NCBI GenBank assembly: GCA_019120525.1
Contig: DWUW01000356.1
Location: 1 to 12,880 of the forward strand
Direction of reading: 5' to 3'
DNA from: Candidatus Eisenbergiella stercorigallinarum
GTDB lineage: Bacteria; Bacillota; Clostridia; Lachnospirales; Lachnospiraceae
DNA length: 12,880 bases
Shown: one piece after another, positions 5,469 through 11,591 of the stretch
Position numbering within the stretch: position 1 is the stretch's first letter
Layout of the letters: each line of letters opens with the position of its first letter
Program-made: the position numbers and the translations under genes
Notes under the pieces: generated by a model
Databases searched by the model: none
The model's input: only the letters and a program-made list of their open reading frames with translations
Told to the model about the DNA's origin: nothing

Positions 5469-7975
5469 TGCAGTCGCAGTTTACAGATAAGGCCCGGACG
5501 GCCCTCCAGTATGCGGAACGCGCCGCCAGAAGGATGAAGCACGGATATGTGGGAACGGAGCATATCCTGCTGGGGCTGGTGGAAGAGGGGAGCGGAACGG
5601 CTGCCAGAGTGCTTTCCGAAAACGGCGCGGACGGACAGGAGATCCAGGAGATGATCCGGGATCTGATCGCGCCCCTGACCCCTGTCCCGATCAGGGAGAG
5701 GGACGGCTATACGCCGAGGGCGGTCTCTATTCTGGAGGAAGCCCACAGACAGGCCGCCCGGTTTGGCTCTGTGTATACAGGAACGGAGCACATCCTCCTT
5801 GCCCTGATCCGGGAGGGAGAGAATGTGGCGGTCAGGATCATAAATACCTGCGGTATGCAGCCGCAGAAGGTTTATGCGGATACGCTTGCGGCGATGGGAC
5901 AGGATCCGGGACTGTATAAGGAGGATCTTGGGCGGAAGCAGAAAAAGAAGGGGCAGACTGCCACCCTGGACCAGTACAGCAGGGATATGACTGCCCTTGC
6001 CGCCGCAGGAAAGCTGGATCCCGTAGTGGGAAGGGAAGAGGAGATCAGCCGTGTGATCCAGATCCTTTCCAGGCGGACAAAGAACAATCCCTGCCTGGTG
6101 GGAGAGCCCGGCGTGGGAAAGACCGCCATCGTGGAAGGGCTTGCCAGGCGGATCGTGGAAGGAAATGTGCCGGATACCGTAAAAAACAAAAGAGTCCTTA
6201 CCCTGGATCTTTCCGGTATGATCGCGGGAAGCAAATACCGGGGGGAATTTGAGGAACGGATCAAGAAGGTGATCCATGAAGTGACGGATGCGGGAAATAT
6301 CCTTCTGTTCCTGGATGAGCTCCATACGCTGATCGGGGCGGGCGGCGCGGAAGGGGCAATCGATGCTTCCAATATCCTGAAGCCTTCGCTGGCCCGCGGC
6401 GAGCTGCAGCTGATCGGCGCTACCACAGTCACGGAATACCGGAAATATATCGAACGTGACGCCGCGTTGGAACGGAGGTTCCAGCCGGTCAATGTGGAAG
6501 AGCCGACGGAGGAGGAGGCGGTCCGGATCCTCGAGGGGATCGCTTCCGGGTATGAAAAGCACCATAAGGTTCATTATGAGCCGGAAGCGCTGGAAGCAGC
6601 GGTCCGCCTCTCCGCCAGATATATCAACGACAGGAGGCTGCCGGATAAGGCCATAGACCTGATCGACGAGGCCGCTTCCGCTGTGAGGCTTTCCCACATG
6701 GAGCAGCCGGAGGATATCCGGGAGCTGAACGGCCAGATCCATGAACTGGACCAGAAGATCGAGAATGCCATACGGATAGAGGCGTTTGATCAGGCCGGAG
6801 AATGGAAACGGCAGCAGGATACCGTGATAAAGAAGCTGACCCAGAAGACGGTGCGGCTCCAGCGGAAGAATGCGGCGGCGCGTCAGACCGTCACGGAAAA
6901 CGATGTGGCGCAGGTGGTGGCTGCATGGACGAAGATCCCGGTAAGCAGGCTGGAAGAAAAGGAAAGCGAGAGGCTTATGAGGCTGGAGGCCATCCTGCAT
7001 AAAAGGGTGATCGGCCAGGATGAAGCGGTGTCCGCCGTAGCGCGGGCCATGAGACGGGGGCGCGTGGGCCTGCAGGATCCGAAGCGGCCGATCGGCTCTT
7101 TTCTCTTCCTCGGCCCTACCGGCGTGGGAAAGACGGAGCTGAGCAAAGCGTTGGCGGAAGCCATGTTCGGAAGCGAGAACGCCCTGATCAGGATCGATAT
7201 GTCTGAATATATGGAAGGCCATTCCGTTTCCAAGATGATCGGTTCCCCGCCGGGTTATGTGGGATTTGACGACGGCGGCCAGCTTTCTGAGAAGGTGCGT
7301 CAGAATCCGTACTCCGTGGTCCTTTTTGATGAGATCGAAAAGGCGCATCCGGACGTGTTCAATATCCTGCTCCAGGTGCTGGACGACGGACATATCACCG
7401 ACTCGAAAGGGAGGAAGGTAAGCTTCAAGAATACGGTACTCATCATGACCTCAAACGCCGGCGCGCAGAGGATCGTGGATCCGAAAAGCCTGGGCTTTTC
7501 CACAGGAAAGGATGAAAAGCGGGATTATGAACGGATGAAGGCGGGGGTGATGGAAGAGGTGAAAAGGCTGTTCAAGCCGGAATTCATCAACCGTATTGAT
7601 GAGATCATGGTATTCCATCCGCTTACCGCGGAAGATATGAAGCAGATCATCACGCTGCTTTCCAGGGAGCTCTGCAGCCGCTGCCGGGATCAGCTGGGCA
7701 TAAACCTCACCATTACGTCCGCCGCCAAAAATCTGATCGTAGAGAAGCACTCTGATCTGAAAATGGGGGCGCGCCCTCTGAAGCGCGCGATCCAGAGCAT
7801 GATCGAGGACGCGCTGGCGGAGGAAATCCTGGGCAGGCGTATACGGCCCGGAGACCAGGTGACGGTAGGATGCAGGGAAGGAAAGATCTGTTTTCATGTA
7901 AAAACAAGAACAAAGGAAAAAAAGGAACAGGAGGACAAAAGCAATGGCAGCAGTAGAGGAGTTGATCCGCAGTGA
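5468..7975 (+). CDS. clpC: ClpC, AAA+ unfoldase of the ClpCP protease
   Basis: Hexameric ATPase that unfolds proteins and feeds them to ClpP. The 835 residues compare with 810 in Bacillus. Domains: double Clp_N repeat (1-145), with GTEHILLGL (29-37) and GTEHILLAL (105-113); AAA-1 with Walker A GEPGVGKT (212-219), Walker B LLFLDE (279-284) and arginine finger region ERR (335-337); a short middle domain (about 410-465) with a UVR-like segment, as in ClpC and unlike ClpB; AAA-2 with Walker A GPTGVGKT (549-556), Walker B VVLFDE (617-622) and sensor-2 GAR (767-769). LGF (675-677) matches the ClpP-binding tripeptide. Glu31 and Glu107 correspond to the phosphoarginine-reading residues of Bacillus ClpC. 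The SD is GGAGG (5454-5458). The last 11 codons overlap the next gene, and the lysine/glutamate-rich C-terminal tail looks unstructured. Confidence 0.97.
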   Translation: MQSQFTDKARTALQYAERAARRMKHGYVGTEHILLGLVEEGSGTAARVLSENGADGQEIQEMIRDLIAPLTPVPIRERDGYTPRAVSILEEAHRQAARFGSVYTGTEHILLALIREGENVAVRIINTCGMQPQKVYADTLAAMGQDPGLYKEDLGRKQKKKGQTATLDQYSRDMTALAAAGKLDPVVGREEEISRVIQILSRRTKNNPCLVGEPGVGKTAIVEGLARRIVEGNVPDTVKNKRVLTLDLSGMIAGSKYRGEFEERIKKVIHEVTDAGNILLFLDELHTLIGAGGAEGAIDASNILKPSLARGELQLIGATTVTEYRKYIERDAALERRFQPVNVEEPTEEEAVRILEGIASGYEKHHKVHYEPEALEAAVRLSARYINDRRLPDKAIDLIDEAASAVRLSHMEQPEDIRELNGQIHELDQKIENAIRIEAFDQAGEWKRQQDTVIKKLTQKTVRLQRKNAAARQTVTENDVAQVVAAWTKIPVSRLEEKESERLMRLEAILHKRVIGQDEAVSAVARAMRRGRVGLQDPKRPIGSFLFLGPTGVGKTELSKALAEAMFGSENALIRIDMSEYMEGHSVSKMIGSPPGYVGFDDGGQLSEKVRQNPYSVVLFDEIEKAHPDVFNILLQVLDDGHITDSKGRKVSFKNTVLIMTSNAGAQRIVDPKSLGFSTGKDEKRDYERMKAGVMEEVKRLFKPEFINRIDEIMVFHPLTAEDMKQIITLLSRELCSRCRDQLGINLTITSAAKNLIVEKHSDLKMGARPLKRAIQSMIEDALAEEILGRRIRPGDQVTVGCREGKICFHVKTRTKEKKEQEDKSNGSSRGVDPQ

Positions 7976-8354
7976 GGCAGATGGAAGCATCAGCTTCGGG
8001 AACCATACCCTTTCTGAAAAGTCAAAGGCAGAGGATTTCTCCCATAACGGAGATCTGTACAAGGTGAAAACCTACCATACCATGACAAAGCTGGAGAAGA
8101 ACGGTATGTTCGCCTATGAATCTGTCCCGGGGACCAGCGTGTTATTTTTCGCTGAACGGGAGGATGGCGTCAGCTTCCTCGTGGAGGGAAACGAGGACGC
8201 GCAGATCACCATCGGCCTTCAGGACGATACGGAGTACGACGTGAAGGTGAACGGGGAGGACGCCGGAAGGATGCGTACCAATCTGGGAGGAAAGCTCAGC
8301 CTGAGCGTGGAGCTGGCCGGAGCAGGAGAGGTGAAGGTGGAAATAGGCAGATAA
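7944..8354 (+). CDS. conserved-looking protein of unknown function between clpC and radA
   Basis: 136 residues, no signal peptide, no membrane segment, no cysteine. I do not recognise a characterised domain. I have a vague memory of similar small proteins carrying an automated 'endosialidase' label, but nothing here suggests catalysis. The N-terminal half reads MAAVEELIRSEADGSISFGN, then a charged DFSHNGDLYKVKTYHTMTKL segment. The second half alternates hydrophobic and polar residues (VSFLVEGNEDAQITIGL, YDVKVNGEDAGRM, KLSLSVELAGAGEVKVEI), suggesting a beta-sandwich of immunoglobulin or fibronectin-like shape (inferred). ATG 7944 has an excellent SD, AGGAGG (7929-7934), nine bases upstream. 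It overlaps clpC by 32 bases and shares TAATG with radA, so it is made together with both. A role as a ClpC adaptor or partner is possible but unproven. Confidence 0.92.
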   Translation: MAAVEELIRSEADGSISFGNHTLSEKSKAEDFSHNGDLYKVKTYHTMTKLEKNGMFAYESVPGTSVLFFAEREDGVSFLVEGNEDAQITIGLQDDTEYDVKVNGEDAGRMRTNLGGKLSLSVELAGAGEVKVEIGR

Positions 8355-9730
8355 TGGCGAAGGCAAAATCAGCTACTGTATTTTACTGTCAGGAATGCGG
8401 CTATGAGTCCGCAAAGTGGATGGGACAGTGTCCGGCATGCAGGACGTGGAACAGCTTTGTGGAGGAGCCGGTTAAAAAAGCGCAGCCGGAGGGAGGAAAG
8501 GAAAAGCATGCCGGCCTTTCCTCCGGCGGGAAAAGACCGGCGGCATTATCGGAAATATCGGCGGAGGAAGAAGAGAGGATCTCTTCCGGGATCGGGGAGC
8601 TGGACCGGGTGCTGGGAGGCGGCATCGTGCCCGGCTCCCTGGTGCTTGTGGGCGGAGACCCCGGGATCGGGAAATCCACCCTTCTTCTGCAGGTGTGCAG
8701 ACTTCTTTCGCAGGCCGGCAGACGGGTCCTGTATGTGTCCGGAGAGGAATCCCTCAGGCAGATCAAAATGCGCGCCCAGCGCATCGGGACGTTTCAGGAT
8801 TCCTTCCTGCTTCTGTGCGAAACAGATCTGGGCGATATCGAAGAAGCGATCCTGCGCCTGAAGCCTGAAATCGTGATCATCGATTCCATACAGACCATGT
8901 TCAGCAACGAGGTTTCAGCCGCCCCGGGCAGCGTTTCCCAGGTGCGTGAGTCCACCGGCGTTTTCCTGCGTCTGGCTAAGAGCAATGCCATCTCCATATT
9001 TATTGTGGGGCATGTGACAAAGGAAGGGACGGTAGCGGGTCCCAGGGTGCTGGAGCATATGGTGGATACCGTGCTCTATTTTGAAGGGGACAGGCACGCC
9101 GCGTACCGGATCCTGCGGGGGGTAAAGAACCGTTTTGGGTCAACCAACGAGATTGGCGTGTTTGAAATGCGCAGGGAAGGCCTCCATGAGGTGAAGAACC
9201 CTTCGGAATTTATGCTGAACGGACGGCCGGTGGGAGCCAGCGGCTGTGTGGTTTCCTGTTCCATGGAGGGAACGAGGCCGATCCTGGTGGAGATCCAGGC
9301 GCTTGTGTGCGCGAGCAGCTTCGGTTTTCCCAAAAGACAGGCGGCGGGTACGGATTTTAACCGGGTGAGCCTTCTGATGGCCGTGCTGGAGAAGCGGCTG
9401 GGACTTCAGATCTCCGGCTGTGACGCGTATGTGAATATCGCCGGAGGGATTAAGATCGCAGAACCTGCCATTGATCTTGGGATTGTGATGGCGGTGATTT
9501 CCAGCTTTAAAAACCGTCCCATTGAAGAGGGGATCCTGGCGTTTGGAGAGGTGGGGCTAAGCGGAGAGGTACGCGCGGTCAGCCAGGCTGAGGGCAGGGT
9601 GGCTGAAGCGAAAAAGCTTGGCTTTCAGACCTGTATCCTGCCGCAGGTATGCCTGGACCATTTTCCCCCTGTGGACGGTATCCGTCTGGTTGGCGTACGT
9701 TCCGTCCGGGATGTGATTGATTTTATCTGA
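8354..9730 (+). CDS. radA: RadA (Sms), DNA branch-migration helicase of recombinational repair
   Basis: RecA-like ATPase that extends recombination intermediates and helps process stalled forks. The 458 residues equal the usual length. An N-terminal zinc finger has Cys12, Cys15, Cys26 and Cys29 (CQEC and CPAC). The RecA-like core has Walker A GDPGIGKST (101-109), Walker B IVIIDSIQT (173-181) and the RadA-specific KNRFG motif (258-262). The C-terminal Lon-like domain covers about 280-458. In Firmicutes radA commonly follows clpC, often with disA downstream. Here the 136-residue gene is inserted and disA is absent from the window. ATG 8354 overlaps the preceding stop by one base (TAATG), and AAGGTGG (8334-8340) is the likely SD. 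No terminator follows directly. Confidence 0.97.
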   Translation: MAKAKSATVFYCQECGYESAKWMGQCPACRTWNSFVEEPVKKAQPEGGKEKHAGLSSGGKRPAALSEISAEEEERISSGIGELDRVLGGGIVPGSLVLVGGDPGIGKSTLLLQVCRLLSQAGRRVLYVSGEESLRQIKMRAQRIGTFQDSFLLLCETDLGDIEEAILRLKPEIVIIDSIQTMFSNEVSAAPGSVSQVRESTGVFLRLAKSNAISIFIVGHVTKEGTVAGPRVLEHMVDTVLYFEGDRHAAYRILRGVKNRFGSTNEIGVFEMRREGLHEVKNPSEFMLNGRPVGASGCVVSCSMEGTRPILVEIQALVCASSFGFPKRQAAGTDFNRVSLLMAVLEKRLGLQISGCDAYVNIAGGIKIAEPAIDLGIVMAVISSFKNRPIEEGILAFGEVGLSGEVRAVSQAEGRVAEAKKLGFQTCILPQVCLDHFPPVDGIRLVGVRSVRDVIDFI

Positions 9731-10004
9731 AAAAGGGCCCGTCCCGGAAAAGAATGGGCGGTACCGGCGGCATGGATTCGGGAAGAGAGCCGGGAAGGGA
9801 GCCCGGCGTGGCTCCGGGCAGGATACCGGGGAACAGCATTTCGCCTCCCGAATGTGCCCGCTGCATTTCCCGGTCCCTGTTTACGGGATTGCATCCGTCA
9901 TGGGACATGACGGTACGTGCGTCTATGTCGGATGCTTTTCCGTTTTTGTCAATGCGTACGTTTTCTCTGTCCGGCCGATAGGCGGCAGCTGTTTTTTTCT
10001 CCAT
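9723..10004 (-). CDS. small convergent protein with Pro/Gly-rich C-terminal repeats, unknown function
   Basis: 93 residues on the minus strand, opposite to all its neighbours. The reason to believe it is the ribosome binding site: the complement of 10010-10015 reads AGGAGG, five bases before ATG at 10004, as good as any in the window. The N-terminal half is charged and polar (EKKTAAAYRPDRENVRIDKNGKASDIDARTV split over residues 2-32, one Cys near 38). The C-terminal half is a run of PG steps (PGILPGATPGSLPGSLPES, about 59-77) followed by PPVPPILF. It has no signal peptide or membrane segment. Its last eight bases overlap the end of radA tail-to-tail. No known family is recognised. The Pro/Gly part could also arise from GC-rich non-coding DNA. 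Confidence 0.6.
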   Translation of the reverse strand: MEKKTAAAYRPDRENVRIDKNGKASDIDARTVMSHDGCNPVNRDREMQRAHSGGEMLFPGILPGATPGSLPGSLPESMPPVPPILFRDGPFFR

Positions 10005-10027
10005 CTGTACCTCCTGATTTCAGCATT

Positions 10028-10084
10028 CCGCGCGTAGCCTGATTCCTGGCTGTTCCCGGCATACAGGCTACGGGCGGCTTTTTT
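10028..10084 (+). terminator. strong rho-independent terminator, plus strand
   Basis: CGTAGCCTG (10033-10041) pairs perfectly with CAGGCTACG (10064-10072). After one G-G mismatch, CCGC (10028-10031) pairs with GCGG (10074-10077). A six-T run (10079-10084) follows. It lies about 300 bases after the radA stop, beyond the small minus-strand gene, and is the first good plus-strand terminator after the gntR-clpC-radA operon. On the minus strand the same stem would sit in the leader of the small gene, without a T-run. Confidence 0.8.
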
Positions 10085-10141
10085 CGTTATGGGACCCTGA
10101 CCGTGATTTTGCCGGCCTGAAAACAGTATGTGTTTTTATGC

Positions 10142-10169
10142 TTGAAATTATTTACCGATAATGTACAAT
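10142..10169 (+). promoter_or_regulatory. promoter of the lacI-family gene, with an inverted repeat in its spacer
   Basis: TTGAAA (10142-10147) and TACAAT (10164-10169), each 5/6 to consensus, are 16 bases apart. Transcription should begin near 10176. That places the in-frame ATG at 10161 upstream of the RNA start and supports GTG 10206 as the start codon. ATTAT (10147-10151) and ATAAT (10158-10162) form a small inverted repeat between the hexamers, a possible autoregulatory site, although AT-rich arms of this size arise easily by chance. Confidence 0.7.
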
Positions 10170-10205
10170 AGTGTTATCAGACAAAAAATTTGTGAGGGAA
10201 ATATC

Positions 10206-11276
10206 GTGGCAATAAAATCCAAAGAGCTGGCCGGCCTGTTGGGGGTATCCGCAGCCACCATGTCGCTGGTGCTGAACCATAAGCCGGGCATCAGCGATGA
10301 ACTGAGAAGCTCTCTTCTGGAAAGAATACGGGAGATGGGTTACGGCTATATGATCCGGGAGGAAGGACAGGCAGAAAAAGCGGAACCGGCGTCAGACAGG
10401 ACGATCGCTTATCTGGTTTTATCGGAATACCATGACGATGTGGAGGAGGCGGCTTTTTTCCCGAAGGTGATCGAGGGCGCGGAAAGAGAAGCAAGGAAGC
10501 GAGGGTATCGTTTTACGATCCTGCACGTTTATGACGAAAACGGGGAGAAGCTGAGGGAGAGCATTGGGAAGGAGCAGTTCGCCGGGATGCTGGTGTATGC
10601 CGCGCAGATCTGTGAAGAGATGAAAGAGGCGCTGGATGCGCTGGAGATCCCGTACATTCTGATCGATTGCTATTGCCCGCTGGCAGGGGCCAACGCGGTT
10701 ACCGTAAACAACAGACAGGGGATTTTTACGGCCGTCAAATATCTGTATGATAAAGGGCACAGAAGGATCGGGTATATCGGTTCCGGAAGGCCGCTCTGCT
10801 CCCTGGTGGAACGCAGGAAAAGCTTCCGTTACGCGATGGAGGAGGTCGGATTGACGGAAGATCCCAGATTCTGTGTGGAAGAGGCGGGAACCGGACAGGA
10901 CGCTCAGGAGTATCTGGAGGAATTGTGGAAGGATACGGCTCTGGTGCCGTCGGCGATGGTGCTGGAAAATGACCTGATGGCGATCGCCGTATATCGGGCG
11001 CTGAAGGGCAGGGGGCTGCGGATCCCGGAGGATGTGTCGGTGGTCGGGTTTGACGGAAGGAGCATCTGCAGCATGCTTGAGCCTGCGCTTACGACCCTGC
11101 GGGTTCCCAGAAGGGAAATGGGACGGCTTCTGGTCATGCTTCTTCTGCAGAAGATCGAGCTTCAGGGGCGGACGGCGGAACAGGTTACGGTGAGGCTGGA
11201 AATAGACGCTGAGCTTGTGGAGATGGACAGCGTGAAGGAATGCAGGGAAGGGTTGATAAATATAAATAATTTATAA
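10206..11276 (+). CDS. LacI-family transcriptional regulator
   Basis: 356 residues from GTG 10206, which has GAGGG (10194-10198) seven bases upstream. The helix-turn-helix is IKSKELAGLLGVSAATMSLVLNHKPGIS (3-30), a canonical LacI head starting right after the proposed start. The usual hinge sequence (PNxxARxL after the GY at 45-46) is missing; GYMIREEGQAEKAEP follows instead. The periplasmic-binding-like core runs from about 66 (TIAYLVL) to 340, with HRRIGYIGS (185-193) and VSVVGFDG (277-284), both typical of sugar-responsive members. The ligand cannot be told, and no sugar operon adjoins it. The gene is monocistronic by context: own promoter, preceded by a terminator, followed by an intergenic hairpin. 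Codons towards the 3' end become AT-rich (ININNL). Confidence 0.93.
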   Translation: MAIKSKELAGLLGVSAATMSLVLNHKPGISDELRSSLLERIREMGYGYMIREEGQAEKAEPASDRTIAYLVLSEYHDDVEEAAFFPKVIEGAEREARKRGYRFTILHVYDENGEKLRESIGKEQFAGMLVYAAQICEEMKEALDALEIPYILIDCYCPLAGANAVTVNNRQGIFTAVKYLYDKGHRRIGYIGSGRPLCSLVERRKSFRYAMEEVGLTEDPRFCVEEAGTGQDAQEYLEELWKDTALVPSAMVLENDLMAIAVYRALKGRGLRIPEDVSVVGFDGRSICSMLEPALTTLRVPRREMGRLLVMLLLQKIELQGRTAEQVTVRLEIDAELVEMDSVKECREGLININNL

Positions 11277-11282
11277 ACTGTA

Positions 11283-11311
11283 TTGACAAATTTATGAATT
11301 TATTTTATGAT
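11283..11311 (+). promoter_or_regulatory. near-consensus orphan promoter
   Basis: TTGACA (11283-11288, perfect) and TATGAT (11306-11311, 5/6) are separated by 17 bases, the optimal spacing. It begins seven bases after the lacI stop and points away from it. No plus-strand gene follows; the next plus-strand feature is the hairpin at 11342-11367, and beyond that lie mrp and DUF134 on the opposite strand. Confidence 0.65.
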
Positions 11312-11317
11312 AAATCA

Positions 11318-11384
11318 CGAGTTGAGACATCATCAACCCAAACTGGTGCGGTTTGATCCGCACCAGTCCCCCCCTCTTTTATTT
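11318..11384 (+). ncRNA. candidate short RNA between the orphan promoter and the hairpin
   Basis: Transcription from the promoter at 11283-11311 would start near 11318 and could end after the T-rich stretch near 11384, giving about 65 bases. The RNA would hold a small stem (GTTGA 11321-11325 with TCAAC 11333-11337) and a 10-bp stem (11342-11351 with 11358-11367). No SD or coding frame is apparent in it. No known RNA family is recognised. The existence of the RNA is inferred only from promoter and hairpin. Confidence 0.3.
11342..11384 (+). terminator. hairpin with a delayed T-rich tail, probable terminator
   Basis: ACTGGTGCGG (11342-11351) and CCGCACCAGT (11358-11367) form a perfect 10-bp stem with a TTTGAT loop. 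Seven C residues (11368-11374) intervene before TCTTTTATTTT, so the tail is not in the ideal place. It could end lacI and the orphan-promoter transcript. On the minus strand only TTT follows the stem. Confidence 0.5.
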
Positions 11385-11522
11385 TATAACGAGTTCGTCG
11401 GGCTCCATCCCCGTTTCGATAACACCGTGGTCAGTCAGCATGATGGAGAATATGGAAAAAGACAGCGCGTATCTTTTCCCTTCAGGGAGATCGGTACGCG
11501 CTGTTTCTTTATGCCATGCCAT
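11379..11522 (-). CDS. possible small ORF (47 codons) in phase behind mrp
   Basis: ATG (complement 11520-11522) opens a 47-residue frame ending with TAA at 11379-11381. The reading starts MAWHKETARTDLPEGKR, passes a hydrophobic YALSFSIFSIMLTD segment, and ends GMEPDELVIK. The frame is the same as mrp and open all the way from the mrp TGA (70 codons in total). No good SD precedes it; the nearest is AAGGG about 27 bases upstream. A strong hairpin (11462-11504) lies inside the frame. It may be a real small gene, a decayed C-terminal extension, or chance. I could not assign a family. Confidence 0.28.
   Translation of the reverse strand: MAWHKETARTDLPEGKRYALSFSIFSIMLTDHGVIETGMEPDELVIK
11456..11504 (-). 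terminator. hairpin, probable terminator of the DUF134-mrp operon
   Basis: ACAGCGCGTA (11462-11471) and TACGCGCTGT (11495-11504) are perfect 10-base arms. The loop contains a second small stem (TCCC with GGGA around TTCA). Read on the minus strand the stem is followed by CTTTTTCC (the A5 run at 11456-11460 on the plus strand), a reasonable terminator tail, 88 bases after the mrp stop. On the plus strand GTTTCTTTA follows, so it may act in both directions. Confidence 0.55.
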
Positions 11523-11559
11523 AATTTTTTTGCCATATTTTTTATGCCATATCCCTTTT
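11518..11559. repeat. three 14-base direct repeats with T-tracts
   Basis: Units start at 11518, 11532 and 11546. Each begins GCCATA and continues with a T-rich half (copies 1 and 2 have runs of seven and six T). A further partial GCCAT stands at 11513. The unit length is not a multiple of three, so the repeat does not preserve a reading frame. It lies between the mrp stop and the hairpin at 11462-11504. Confidence 0.5.
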
Positions 11560-11591
11560 TGGCCGGGCTGTGCTTCCGGGCGGTTTCCGGA

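Noticed and set aside
5441..7393. 650-codon minus-strand frame opposite clpC
   Set aside because: It is a mirror of a GC-biased gene, with no SD, no motif, and full overlap with an unmistakable ClpC.
9754..9981. Plus-strand frame opposite the 93-residue gene
   Set aside because: No good SD at its start, and its Gly/Arg/Pro run is the complement of the PG-rich part of the minus-strand gene.
10161..10205. ATG 10161 as start of the LacI-family gene
   Set aside because: It lies between the promoter hexamers, upstream of the expected RNA start, and the extra 15 residues precede the canonical HTH.
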